Positions 1 through 8,221 of a stretch of DNA of 64,000 nt are shown one piece after another. The DNA lies in the NCBI RefSeq assembly GCF_030388325.1, contig NZ_CP103794.1, positions 868,001-932,000 on the forward strand. The letters run 5' to 3'. Position 1 is the stretch's first letter. Every line of letters begins with the position of its first letter. Position numbers and translations under genes: made by a program. Origin of the DNA: Flavobacterium johnsoniae (GTDB taxonomy: Bacteria > Bacteroidota > Bacteroidia > Flavobacteriales > Flavobacteriaceae). Below the pieces are notes generated by a model. The model searched no databases. It was not told the origin of the DNA and worked only from the letters and a program-made list of their open reading frames with translations.

Positions 1-1
1 C

Positions 2-1639
2 AATGGCTACATTCAGTTAGTTAAAAAAGGAAAAAAGCGAAATTTTGATGCTTTCTTAAAGAAAGACAGAGAAGAATCCAGTTCTAACGAAAAACGTAAA
101 TACGCTTCGTTTGCTTACCGAATCATTTCGAAAGTATTGAATTTAGTTCCAACCGATATGGATTTGAAAAACTTCAAATTCAAAATCGATGACAACGGGA
201 AACTAACTTCTATCGACGTAAACAAATTGGTTTTAAACAATAAACAGCTAGAAACCAATCTTCATGTTCAGGCAAAAGATTTTGATCAGCGTTGGAATAT
301 CAAAGGTTTTGCAGATCCGAGAAATCAAAAAGCAGATATTCGATTTTTTAATTTAGATACTGGTGCTATTCGCGTTCCTTATCTGGATCAGCGTTACAAC
401 TTAAAAGCAAGCTTTGATTCTATTCGTTTAAATGTTCAAAACATTGATAAAAGCGGCAGTGAATTGCATATTGACGGTTTTACTTCGATTGCTAATCTTA
501 AAATCAATCATCCAAAAATTGCAAGTAAAGATGTTGTTATAAAAAATGCCCGTTTTGATTATCGCTTTTTACTTGGAGATAATTTTATTTCGATTGACAG
601 CACTTCTACAATGCAACTGAACAAAATTAAAGTTCGTCCTTATATTTCTTACGATACTGAAAAAGATACGGTTTATACTTTGAAAGTTGATATTCCGAAA
701 ATGAAAGCCCAAGATTTCATTGTTTCGCTACCCGACGGACTATTTACGCATTTTCAAGGCATGCAGGCGACTGGAAATTTCGATTACAAACTGGATTTCA
801 AATTCAACAAAAACAAACCCAATACGCTTGTTTTTGATAGCAAATTAAACAAAGAAGACTTAAAAATCACCAAATATGGTGAAGCCGATTTAAATAAACT
901 AAACGGCGAATTTGTTTATCGCGCAATTATTCAAAACGTTTTGCAAAGACCTGTTTTGGTTGGAAATGCAAATCCGAATTATACGCCTTTAGATCAGATT
1001 TCTCCATATTTAAGAAAATGTGTTTTAACGACAGAAGATCCATCATTCTTCTCACATCGCGGATTTATAAATGAAGCTTTCAAACAATCGATTCTGAAAA
1101 ACATTCGAACCAAAAAATTCTCTCGCGGCGCAAGTACAATTAGCATGCAGTTGATTAAGAATGTCTTTTTAACTCGTGAAAAAACGCTTTCGCGAAAGCT
1201 GGAAGAAATTCTATTGGTTTACATCTTAGAAAACAACCGAATTGTAAGCAAAGAAAGAATGCTGGAAGTTTATTTCAACATTATAGAATGGGGACCAAAC
1301 GTTTACGGAATTGGAGAAGCGAGTCATTTTTACTTCCAGAAAAATCCAGCCGATTTAAATGTTGATGAATGTTTGTATTTGGCAACGATTATTCCGAAGC
1401 CTAGAAAATTCATGTATCAGTTTAATGATCAAGGAAATTTGAAAGATTACGCTCTTAAAAATCAAAAATTCTTGAAGAATTTAATGTTTAGAAGAGGACT
1501 TTTAATTCCTGAAGATACAACTGGCATATTACCCGTTTACATTTCTGGAAATGCGCGATCTCTAATAAAAATCAAAGTTCCGGATTCAACGGCTATCAAA
1601 GCAGATTCTTTGGCTGTTGATGATGAGTTTGATTTGTAA
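2..1639 (+). CDS. AsmA-like protein with C-terminal GT51 transglycosylase domain (5' partial)
   Basis: The reading frame is open from base 2, so the gene begins before the window; the TTG at 137 is internal. The first two thirds resemble the periplasmic beta-rich AsmA-type repeat region. From about 1000 on there is a GT51 peptidoglycan glycosyltransferase domain: the ED..F..H.G motif near 1034-1060, the GASTISMQL motif near 1130-1155, and the helix with EVYFNIIEWG near 1266. No transpeptidase domain follows; the protein ends about 190 residues after the first motif. It probably polymerises lipid II glycan strands at the outer face of the inner membrane without cross-linking. It converges on the aldo/keto reductase gene across a long hairpin. 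Confidence 0.85.
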   Translation, partial: NGYIQLVKKGKKRNFDAFLKKDREESSSNEKRKYASFAYRIISKVLNLVPTDMDLKNFKFKIDDNGKLTSIDVNKLVLNNKQLETNLHVQAKDFDQRWNIKGFADPRNQKADIRFFNLDTGAIRVPYLDQRYNLKASFDSIRLNVQNIDKSGSELHIDGFTSIANLKINHPKIASKDVVIKNARFDYRFLLGDNFISIDSTSTMQLNKIKVRPYISYDTEKDTVYTLKVDIPKMKAQDFIVSLPDGLFTHFQGMQATGNFDYKLDFKFNKNKPNTLVFDSKLNKEDLKITKYGEADLNKLNGEFVYRAIIQNVLQRPVLVGNANPNYTPLDQISPYLRKCVLTTEDPSFFSHRGFINEAFKQSILKNIRTKKFSRGASTISMQLIKNVFLTREKTLSRKLEEILLVYILENNRIVSKERMLEVYFNIIEWGPNVYGIGEASHFYFQKNPADLNVDECLYLATIIPKPRKFMYQFNDQGNLKDYALKNQKFLKNLMFRRGLLIPEDTTGILPVYISGNARSLIKIKVPDSTAIKADSLAVDDEFDL

Positions 1640-1651
1640 TTAAGAGAAGTT

Positions 1652-1794
1652 TAACCGCAAGGTTCGCTAAGATTTACGCAAAGCACGCTAAGATTTTTTT
1701 ACCTTTTAAAAGGAAAATCTTAGCGTGCTTCTCTATTATTTTGTTGATCAAAACATTGCGAACTTTGCGTAAATCTTTGCGCTCTTCGCGGTTA
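1652..1794. repeat. Nested inverted repeat between convergent genes (CGCAAAG family)
   Basis: The outer arms (1652-1683 and 1763-1794) are imperfect inverse copies rich in CGCAAAG/TTTACGC words. The inner arms (1681-1697 and about 1714-1730) form a second hairpin with the stem AAGCACGCTAAGATTTT. It can act as a terminator in both directions. The same outer word order recurs at 51477-51607. Confidence 0.8.
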
Positions 1795-1802
1795 AATATA
1801 AT

Positions 1803-2840
1803 TTAAGGAGCAGGATCAGGAATTATAGCCTGAACCGCATCAATTTCTGCTAAGATTTGTTTAGAAAGAACAACATCAATTGTATCTATGTTTTCTTTTA
1901 ATTGTTCTAAAGTCGTTGCGCCAATAATTGCACTTGTCAAAAATGGTTGCTGCAATACAAATCCCATTGCCAGTTCAGTTAACGTTAAACCATGTTTTTT
2001 AGCGATTTCTAGATACAATTTTGTCGCTTCTGTACATTGATCGCTATTGTAACGTTTGTATTGCGGAAAAAGATTAACTCTCGCTTTTGGATGAGGCTCT
2101 CCCGTCAAGAATTTTCCAGTTAAAACTCCGAATGCTAAAGGCGAATATCCTAGCAAACCAACATTTTCATATTTTGAAACTTCAGCAGAATTTACTTCAA
2201 ACAAACGGTTCAATAAAGAATACGGATTCTGAACAGTTTTGATTCTTGGAAGATTTTGATATTTGCTTTCTTCCAAAAGACGCATCATTCCCCATGCATT
2301 TTCATTAGAAACCCCAATGTGTTTGATTTTCCCTTCTTTAATTAATCCGTCGAAAGTTTCTAATATTTCTCTGAAATTATCTTCCCAAACGTCATCATGT
2401 CCGTGAAAAGCACGCTGTCCAAAATTATTGGTTTTTCTTTCTGGCCAATGCATTTGATACAAGTCGATATAATCGGTTTGAAGTCTTTTTAAACTGTTTT
2501 CAACTGCATATTTGATACTTGCAGGAGAAAAATCTAGTTTCTCGCGCATGTATCCAAAATTCGGATTCGGTCCAGCAATTTTAGAAGCCAAAATAACTTT
2601 ATCTCTATTTCCAGATTTCTTAAACCAAGTTCCGATAATTTTTTCTGTGCTTCCGTAAGTTGCTTCACTTGCTGGAACTGAGTACATTTCTGCAGTATCA
2701 AAGAAATTTACGCCTCTTTCAAGAGCATAATCCATTTGTTCGTGTCCTTCTGCTTCTGAATTTTGCTGCCCGAAAGTCATTGTACCAAGGCATATTTTAC
2801 TAACTTTTATATCGGTATTGGGTAATGTTGTGTATTTCAT
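1803..2840 (-). CDS. tas: NADP(H)-dependent aldo/keto reductase, Tas type
   Basis: A 345-residue TIM-barrel aldo/keto reductase. The tetrad is visible as D48, Y53, K87 and H131 (contexts FFDTAEMYS, ASKIAG, QMHWPER). LGTMTFGQQNSEAE near the start, IGVSNE in the middle, QNPYSLLNR and the PDPAP end match the E. coli Tas protein, which has nearly the same length. It likely reduces small aldehydes or ketones in the cytosol; the substrate cannot be read from sequence. It has its own promoter box just upstream and is monocistronic, converging with the preceding gene. Confidence 0.9.
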   Translation of the reverse strand: MKYTTLPNTDIKVSKICLGTMTFGQQNSEAEGHEQMDYALERGVNFFDTAEMYSVPASEATYGSTEKIIGTWFKKSGNRDKVILASKIAGPNPNFGYMREKLDFSPASIKYAVENSLKRLQTDYIDLYQMHWPERKTNNFGQRAFHGHDDVWEDNFREILETFDGLIKEGKIKHIGVSNENAWGMMRLLEESKYQNLPRIKTVQNPYSLLNRLFEVNSAEVSKYENVGLLGYSPLAFGVLTGKFLTGEPHPKARVNLFPQYKRYNSDQCTEATKLYLEIAKKHGLTLTELAMGFVLQQPFLTSAIIGATTLEQLKENIDTIDVVLSKQILAEIDAVQAIIPDPAP

Positions 2841-2872
2841 TTTTTCTTTAAAGGTTCAAAGTTGCAAAGGCT

Positions 2873-2880
2873 CAAAGGTA
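2873..2880 (-). promoter_or_regulatory. -7 box (TAnnTTTG) of the tas gene
   Basis: The minus strand reads TACCTTTG, a full match to the Bacteroidota -7 consensus, 33 bases before the tas start. It lies inside a stretch of CAAAG repeats, so the match may partly reflect the repeat. Confidence 0.5.
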
Positions 2881-2952
2881 CAAAGTGATTTTTCAAATCG
2901 GAAAGTGAGAAAGGTTAAAAAAAGTACAAGGTTTTGAAAATCTTGCAAGAAC

Positions 2953-2984
2953 AAAAAAGGCTCAAAGTAAAAACTTTGAGCCTT
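2953..2984 (-). terminator. Intrinsic terminator after the toxin remnant
   Basis: Stem GGCTCAAAG (2959-2967) pairs with CTTTGAGCC (2974-2982) around a six-base loop. On the minus strand it is followed by six T, the right layout to end the toxin-antitoxin transcript. It is one copy of a roughly 58-base repeat (2953-3010) whose second copy is at 3620-3677. Confidence 0.8.
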
Positions 2985-3011
2985 TGCATCTTAGGACCTT
3001 TGTTCCTAAAT

Positions 3012-3303
3012 TTATTTCAAACTTTTTAATGGATTTTGAAATGTATTAAAAATTCTAACAATCAAAATAGAACTTTCTCTAATTTGATATAAAACTTTAT
3101 AATTTCCAACAATAATTCTTCGACAATCGAGTCTATATTCATCCAGTTGAAATTGCTCAGGAAAAACAATTACATCTGTACAATCGAATAATTCTTTTCT
3201 AATCTTTAAGGGTTTCTTTAGAATAAAGTTGTTTTAAATACAAATAAATATCTTTCAAATCCAGTTTAGCGCTCTCACTCCAAAAAACTTCCAATTTACT
3301 CAT
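3012..3303 (-). pseudogene. RelE/ParE-family toxin, frameshifted
   Basis: Starting at 3303, the frame reads MSKLEVFWSESAKLDLKDIY and continues for about 34 codons to a TAG at 3200-3202. The rest of the toxin continues in the next frame: KELFDCTDVI, then QLDEYRLDCRRIIVGNYKVL, then VRIFNTFQNPLKSLK and TAA at 3012-3014. Joined, these make a typical ParE-size toxin with the conserved LDCRRIIVGNYKVLY region. One extra A in an AAA run, or loss of two bases after the KET codons, would explain the break. The start overlaps the antitoxin gene by 8 bases, the usual coupling. Likely an inactive toxin unless it is a sequencing error or recoding occurs. Confidence 0.8.
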
Positions 3304-3547
3304 TGTCCCAACCTTCCATTTCTTTTTGTAAATCTTCTTTTGAAGTTATTCGATTGTATTTAATATCATCTAGTCCTTCTTCAACTTTATTATGATATTC
3401 TATTAATGTCAATGGATTTCCCTTTGCATCATACGAAACAACTTCATTCAAATAATTATCAAAAACCGATGCCACAATTCGCAATACTCTTTCATCTGCC
3501 AAATCAAGCTGATTTCTTATTTTATCTTTTAATTCCGGAAGTCCCAT
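3296..3547 (-). CDS. Antitoxin of a RelE/ParE-type toxin-antitoxin pair
   Basis: An 83-residue protein, mostly helical and acidic at its C terminus, with no strong domain signature that I can name. I identify it by position: it lies directly upstream of, and overlaps, the ParE-like reading frame on the same strand. It begins MGLPELKDKIRNQLDLAD, resembling small Bacteroidota antitoxins that precede ParE toxins; that resemblance is from memory. Being intact next to a broken toxin, it could persist as an orphan antitoxin. Both genes lie between two direct copies of a terminator-bearing repeat. Confidence 0.7.
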   Translation of the reverse strand: MGLPELKDKIRNQLDLADERVLRIVASVFDNYLNEVVSYDAKGNPLTLIEYHNKVEEGLDDIKYNRITSKEDLQKEMEGWDNE

Positions 3548-3619
3548 AATTCTTTATTTATAAAAATCAAAGTTACAAAATTTTAAATTCCAATATAAAA
3601 ATCCCAAATTCCAAAAATT

Positions 3620-3652
3620 AAAAAAGGCTCAAAGTAAAAACCTTTGAGCCTT
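3620..3652 (-). terminator. Intrinsic terminator after the OmpA lipoprotein gene
   Basis: GGCTCAAAG (3626-3634) pairs with CTTTGAGCC (3642-3650), with a T run on the minus strand. The surrounding 3620-3677 repeat is about 88 percent identical to 2953-3010 and even includes the OmpA stop codon. Confidence 0.8.
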
Positions 3653-3674
3653 TGCACCTCAGAACCTTTGTCCC

Positions 3675-4619
3675 TTAGTTTATGCTATTCAACATCTCCG
3701 CAATCTCATCTAACCTTGGTGTCAAGATGATTTCGATTCTACGATTTTTAGCTTTTCCTTCTGGCGTTGCATTGCTTGCTAAAGGAGAAAACTCGCTTCT
3801 TCCAGCTGCTGTAAGTTTTTGTTTGTTGATTTTTGGGTTTTCACTTAAAATAGCTACGATTGCCGTTGCTCTTTTAGTTGACAAATCCCAATTGTTTGCA
3901 ATTGGCCCAGAACCAGCATACGGATCGTCATCTGTGTGACCTTCAATAAGAACCGAAAGATCAGGATTATCTCCTAAAACTTTCCCAAGTTCTACGACTG
4001 CTCTTTTTCCTTCAGTTCCAACAGCCCAGCTTCCTGAGTTGAAAAGCAATTTGTTTTCCATAGAAACATATACTTTTCCGTTTTTGTGCTCAACCGTTAA
4101 ACCTTTACCTTCAAAACCAGTTAAAGCTTTAGATAAAGTTTCTTTCAGTTTACGCATTGCTTCTTCTTTAGCGGCAATCATATCTTCCAATTCTTTCAAA
4201 CGATTTGCTGTTTTATCTAAACGAGCTTGTTCGTCTGCAAGAGCTTTACCTTTTGCTTCTAACTGTGCCAATAATTCACGGTTTTTAGCCATATTTTTTT
4301 CTAATGCATCGTTGCTGTTTTTCTCCAATGCATTATATGAATCTTGCAATACTTTAAATTTTTTCTGCTCGGCAGCAAGATCAGCTTTTTGCTTTGCTAA
4401 ATCATCTTTTGTACTTGCAAGATCTTTTGTTAATTTATCGCGATCAAGTTCTAACTGATTTTTTGCTTTCTTCAAATTATCGTTTTCATCTGTAATAGAA
4501 CGATTTTCTTTTTTCAAATCAGAGTATTTTGTTTCTAAGTCATTATAAATTTTCTTAGAAACACATGACGTTGCGGAAAAAGCTAATACTAGCAATCCGA
4601 TGGAGGCTTTTTTAATCAT
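3675..4619 (-). CDS. OmpA-family lipoprotein with long coiled coil
   Basis: 314 residues. The signal peptide ends in a lipobox (SATSC, Cys19), so the mature protein is lipid-anchored. Residues about 25-165 are a continuous coiled coil rich in Lys, Glu, Asp and Ala. Residues about 190-305 are an OmpA C-terminal domain, with LLFNSGS, EGHTDDDP, NNWDLSTKRA and KNRRIEI, which binds the peptide stem of peptidoglycan. It probably ties the outer membrane to the wall, with the coiled coil as spacer. It is a single gene with its own terminator. The related protein at 33074-34201 has a beta-barrel instead of a coiled coil. Confidence 0.9.
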   Translation of the reverse strand: MIKKASIGLLVLAFSATSCVSKKIYNDLETKYSDLKKENRSITDENDNLKKAKNQLELDRDKLTKDLASTKDDLAKQKADLAAEQKKFKVLQDSYNALEKNSNDALEKNMAKNRELLAQLEAKGKALADEQARLDKTANRLKELEDMIAAKEEAMRKLKETLSKALTGFEGKGLTVEHKNGKVYVSMENKLLFNSGSWAVGTEGKRAVVELGKVLGDNPDLSVLIEGHTDDDPYAGSGPIANNWDLSTKRATAIVAILSENPKINKQKLTAAGRSEFSPLASNATPEGKAKNRRIEIILTPRLDEIAEMLNSIN

Positions 4620-4722
4620 CTTCTTTAATTGGTTTATTTCTGGGCGTTTAATAATTTTTAAATATTAAAATTCCATATAAATTTTAAAACTTAAATTCTT
4701 TCAGCAAGAACAATACCAAAAA

Positions 4723-5484
4723 TTAGTCAATTTCGACTAAAACCGGACAATGATCCGAATGCATAGCATCTGGTAGTATAACAGCTCTTTTTAATCTGTT
4801 TTCTAATGAGTCGCTCACTAAATTATAATCGATACGCCAACCTTTGTTATTTCCTCTTGCTCCTGCGCGGTAACTCCACCACGAATAATTATGCGGTTCT
4901 TTATTAAAATGACGGAAACTATCAATAAATCCTGATTTCATAAAAGCATCCAACCAAGCGCGTTCTGCAGGAAGAAATCCAGAAACGGTTTTATTGCGCA
5001 CAGGATCATGAATATCAATCGCTTCGTGACAAATATTATAATCACCGCAAATAATAAGATTCGGAATCGTGACTTTTAATTCGTCTATATATTTCTGGAA
5101 GTCATCCATAAACATAAATTTATGATCTAATCTTTCAATATTTGTTCCAGACGGAAGATATAAACTCATAACAGAAACATCATCAAAATCGGCGCGAAGA
5201 TTTCTTCCTTCAAAATCCATATGATGAATTCCTGTTCCAAAAACGATATTATTGGGTTTTGTTTTCGAAAGAATCGCTACTCCACTGTATCCTTTTTTAG
5301 TCGCAGGATAGTAATACTGAAACGGATAACCCGCTACTGTTATATCATCAACTGGAATTTGATCTTGAGTTGCTTTTATTTCCTGAAGACATATTACATC
5401 AGGACTTGCTTGTTTCAGCCATTCGATAAAACCTTTGTTTATTGCGGCTCTAATTCCGTTTACATTATAAGAAATAATTTTCAT
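4723..5484 (-). CDS. xth: Exodeoxyribonuclease III
   Basis: A 253-residue ExoIII/APE-type nuclease of the endonuclease-exonuclease-phosphatase fold. Motifs: SYNVNGIRAA at the start, LQEIKA with catalytic Glu35, the GDYNICHEAIDIH loop, WWSYR, and the final SDHCPV with the general-base His. It cuts at abasic sites and removes 3' blocking groups in base-excision repair. I chose the ATG at 5484 (MKIISYNVNG) because an upstream ATG at 5526 would add residues absent from the family and lies ahead of the -7 box at 5505-5512. Divergent from the ornithine-lipid gene. Confidence 0.92.
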   Translation of the reverse strand: MKIISYNVNGIRAAINKGFIEWLKQASPDVICLQEIKATQDQIPVDDITVAGYPFQYYYPATKKGYSGVAILSKTKPNNIVFGTGIHHMDFEGRNLRADFDDVSVMSLYLPSGTNIERLDHKFMFMDDFQKYIDELKVTIPNLIICGDYNICHEAIDIHDPVRNKTVSGFLPAERAWLDAFMKSGFIDSFRHFNKEPHNYSWWSYRAGARGNNKGWRIDYNLVSDSLENRLKRAVILPDAMHSDHCPVLVEID

Positions 5485-5504
5485 CAGTGATTTTTTTAGG
5501 ATTT

Positions 5505-5512
5505 CAAATGTA
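5505..5512 (-). promoter_or_regulatory. -7 box (TAnnTTTG) of xth
   Basis: Minus strand TACATTTG, ending 20 bases before the chosen start at 5484. It helps to fix the start of xth. Confidence 0.6.
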
Positions 5513-5564
5513 ATAAAAAAGTGCAAAGTTTATCTTGGAAACAATGAAAAGTAGACTTTTTTGT

Positions 5565-5572
5565 TATCTTTG
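5565..5572 (+). promoter_or_regulatory. -7 box (TAnnTTTG) of the OlsF-type gene
   Basis: TATCTTTG, 30 bases before the ATG at 5603. It forms a divergent promoter pair with the xth box. Confidence 0.6.
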
Positions 5573-5602
5573 TTCGCTGTTCTAATAAATTAAAAGTACT
5601 AC

Positions 5603-7405
5603 ATGGGTTTAGTTACCGCGAAAGAAGTTGCAAAGGCAATAAATGTTGAAAAGTACGGAGTTTTCGGTACGTTTTCTGGCTGGATTCTTATGAAGGTTCT
5701 TAAGATCTCAACCCTTAATAAAATTTACGATCGTAATAAACATTTGGAAGACCTTGCGTTTTTGAACGGAATTTTGGACGAGATGGAAATCAAATTCGAA
5801 ATCCCTGAAGAGGACTTGAAACGTTTGCCGAAAGATGGCGCCTATATTACTATTTCTAATCATCCGCTTGGTGGAATTGATGGAATTTTATTATTGAAAT
5901 TGATGCTCGAAAGAGAGCCAAATTTCAAAATCATTGCGAACTTCTTGTTACACAGAATTGTTCCAATGAAAAAATACATTATGCCGGTTAATCCTTTTGA
6001 AAATCATAAAGATGCAAAATCTAGCGTAATCGGAATTAAAGAAACTTTACGCCATTTAAGCGACGGAAAACCTTTGGGAATTTTTCCTGCGGGAGAAGTT
6101 TCTACTTATAAAGACGGAAAATTAGTAGTAGACAAACCTTGGGAAGAAGGCGCAATTAAATTGATTAGAAAAGCCAAAGTTCCGGTTGTTCCGATTTATT
6201 TTCATGCCAAAAACAGTAAATTATTCTATTGGCTTTCTAAAATTGATGACACTTTAAGAACCGCAAAACTTCCTTCTGAACTTTTAACGCAGAAAGATCG
6301 TGTGATTAAAGTTCGTATCGGAAAACCAATTTCTGTATCTGAGCAAAATGAGATCGAATCTTTTGAAGAATACTCTGAATTCTTGAGAAAGAAAACTTAT
6401 ATGCTTGCCAATCCGTTTGAGAAAGACACCAAACTTATTGATACAGCAAGCCTTAAGATAACAAAAGCGCCTAAAAAAATAGTTACGCCTGCAAGCGAGT
6501 CAAAATTGATTGATGAAGTTCAGGCTTTGAGAGACAGTGATTCTAGATTTTTACAAAGTAAAAACTACGAGGTTTTCTTTGCAAGCGCGAAGCAGATTCC
6601 GAACATTTTACATGAAATTGGTCGTCTTCGCGAAATTACTTTCCGTGAAGTTGGCGAAGGAACAAATGAATCTATCGACTTAGACGAATACGATCAATAC
6701 TATCACCATATGTTTTTATGGGATGATGAAACCAAAAAAATCGCTGGAGCTTACCGTATGGGATTAGGTTCTGAAATCTATCCAAAATACGGAATTGAAG
6801 GTTTTTATCTAACTGATCTTTTTAGATTTGAGCCCGAACTTCATGATATGATGCATAAATCTATCGAAATGGGTCGTGCTTTTATCGTGAAAGAATATCA
6901 GCAAAAACCAATGCCTTTGTTCTTATTATGGAAAGGTATTATTCATACTACTTTGCGTCATCCTGAACACAAATATTTGGTTGGAGGTGTAAGTATCAGT
7001 AATCAGTTTTCAGATTTCTCTAAATCTTTGATGATTGAGTTTATGAAATCGAATTATTACGATCCGTATATTGCGCAATATATTCACCCGAAAAAAGCGT
7101 ACAAAGTAAAACTGAAAGACGCAGATAAAGACTTCATTTTCGACGAAGCAGAATCTGACTTGAATAAGTTTGATAAAATCATTGACGAATTAGAACCAGG
7201 AAATTTACGTTTACCAGTTTTAATTAAAAAATACATCAAACAAAACGCAAGAGTTGTAGCTTTCAACGTTGATCCATTATTCAACAATGCGATTGATGGT
7301 TTAATGTACATTAGAATTGCAGATATTCCAGAAAGTACAATGAAACCTGTTATTGAAGAATTTCAGATTGAATTGGAACGTAAATTATCTGAGAAAGAAG
7401 ATTAA
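5603..7405 (+). CDS. olsF: Bifunctional acyltransferase, OlsF-type ornithine-lipid synthase
   Basis: 600 residues with two acyltransferase modules. Residues about 60-290 are a PlsC-like O-acyltransferase with ISNHPLGGIDG (His87, Asp93) and GIFPAGEVST. Residues about 310-520 resemble the OlsB/hemolysin-like GNAT fold: LREITFREVGEG, the DQYYHHMFLWD segment, GAYRMGLG, and EMGRAFIVKEYQ. This order matches OlsF, in which the C-terminal part N-acylates ornithine and the N-terminal part adds the second acyl chain. Ornithine lipids are phosphorus-free membrane lipids. The assignment rests on domain order; a lysophospholipid acyltransferase fused to an unknown GNAT is the alternative. Confidence 0.75.
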   Translation: MGLVTAKEVAKAINVEKYGVFGTFSGWILMKVLKISTLNKIYDRNKHLEDLAFLNGILDEMEIKFEIPEEDLKRLPKDGAYITISNHPLGGIDGILLLKLMLEREPNFKIIANFLLHRIVPMKKYIMPVNPFENHKDAKSSVIGIKETLRHLSDGKPLGIFPAGEVSTYKDGKLVVDKPWEEGAIKLIRKAKVPVVPIYFHAKNSKLFYWLSKIDDTLRTAKLPSELLTQKDRVIKVRIGKPISVSEQNEIESFEEYSEFLRKKTYMLANPFEKDTKLIDTASLKITKAPKKIVTPASESKLIDEVQALRDSDSRFLQSKNYEVFFASAKQIPNILHEIGRLREITFREVGEGTNESIDLDEYDQYYHHMFLWDDETKKIAGAYRMGLGSEIYPKYGIEGFYLTDLFRFEPELHDMMHKSIEMGRAFIVKEYQQKPMPLFLLWKGIIHTTLRHPEHKYLVGGVSISNQFSDFSKSLMIEFMKSNYYDPYIAQYIHPKKAYKVKLKDADKDFIFDEAESDLNKFDKIIDELEPGNLRLPVLIKKYIKQNARVVAFNVDPLFNNAIDGLMYIRIADIPESTMKPVIEEFQIELERKLSEKED

Positions 7406-7429
7406 GTTTTTACTTTGATATAAAAACAG

Positions 7430-7469
7430 AAAATCCCATTTGCTTAAAAATATAAGTAAATGGGATTTT
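7430..7469 (+). terminator. Intrinsic terminator after the OlsF-type gene
   Basis: A 17-base stem (7430-7446 with 7453-7469, one mismatch) including AAATCCCATTT, followed by T. The A run on the other side makes it potentially bidirectional. Confidence 0.8.
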
Positions 7470-7596
7470 TGTTTGAAAGATATTAGACATCTATGCTAGA
7501 GCGAGCGTCCCGCTCGTGAAGACAATTTATATTTAACTTTTCGTTAATCTTAAACTTTTCGATGTTTGCGCTAAAGGTGAGATAATTATAAAACAA

Positions 7597-7631
7597 AAAA
7601 ACTCCTACATTCTATTAAAGCAGGAGTTTTT
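7597..7631 (-). terminator. Intrinsic terminator after the DUF805 gene
   Basis: AAAAACTCCT (7597-7606) pairs with AGGAGTTTTT (7622-7631). Between this and the previous terminator, 7498-7518 holds a short GC-rich hairpin (GAGCGAGCGTCCCGCTCG); nothing else is seen in 7406-7652. Confidence 0.75.
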
Positions 7632-7652
7632 AATTAATTTTTTTATTTAAAA

Positions 7653-8024
7653 CTAGTTTAGATCTTTTCCAATCTCACTCATTTCTTCAAATTCATTTTT
7701 TGGATCTGCTCCGTATTGGTTAGAACCTTTTTCTCCTTCAGTAGCTAACAATACAATATTATAAATTGGAATAAGTAAGAACCACCATTCTTTACCAATA
7801 TCATGAAGCCTTCTAACTCCAACAGCAATTGAAGGAACTAAAACCGCCAAGCTATAGATGCTTCCAATAATTGCTAAACTTGGCGAAATTAATCCCAAAA
7901 CATTATTTAGAACAACACTAATAATAACATTCACCAAGAAAAACATCCAATATTCTTTTCTTCTTGCTCTACCTTTAAAATTTGCATAGTTATTTAAAAC
8001 TACTTTTTTGTACATTTCTAACAT
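7653..8024 (-). CDS. DUF805 family membrane protein
   Basis: 123 residues. The N-terminal NYANFKGRARRKEYWMFFLVN segment followed by three hydrophobic helices (about 25-47, 52-72 and 85-105) and VGVRRLHDIGKEWWF is diagnostic of DUF805, a small inner-membrane family of unknown function found across bacteria. The tail is acidic and cytoplasmic. It stands alone, next to another small membrane gene (TM2) on the same strand 197 bases upstream. Confidence 0.88.
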   Translation of the reverse strand: MLEMYKKVVLNNYANFKGRARRKEYWMFFLVNVIISVVLNNVLGLISPSLAIIGSIYSLAVLVPSIAVGVRRLHDIGKEWWFLLIPIYNIVLLATEGEKGSNQYGADPKNEFEEMSEIGKDLN

Positions 8025-8169
8025 AATAAAATCTTTTAAATTCCCTACTCTTACGGCTTTTCAGTTACTCCATCTCTTCTTTTTAACAGAATGCAAGATT
8101 ACTTACTTTGAAAACCGTCTGTAGCTACTAAAAGTTTTTATTATATCAGAAAAAGACATTTTTAAGCAT

Positions 8170-8204
8170 AAAAAAACCCACTCATTTCTGAATGGGATTT
8201 TTTT
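8170..8204. terminator. Weak terminator hairpin before the DUF805 gene
   Basis: A run of A, then CCCACTCATT with AATGGGATT and a T run. The stem is imperfect with an internal bulge. It is placed to end the TM2 gene on the minus strand. Confidence 0.5.
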
Positions 8205-8221
8205 ATATTACACTGTTTGAT

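Noticed and set aside
2840..2990. CAAAG direct repeats as a possible CRISPR array
   Set aside because: Units are 6-12 bases with no regular spacers; they match the dispersed CAAAG words seen throughout the window.
4039..4458. Open frame on the plus strand opposite the OmpA lipoprotein coiled coil
   Set aside because: Ser/Phe-rich shadow of a Lys/Glu/Ala coiled coil on the true strand; the OmpA protein has strong motifs.
5485..5526. 14-residue extension of exonuclease III
   Set aside because: Not in the family and lies across the promoter box at 5505-5512.
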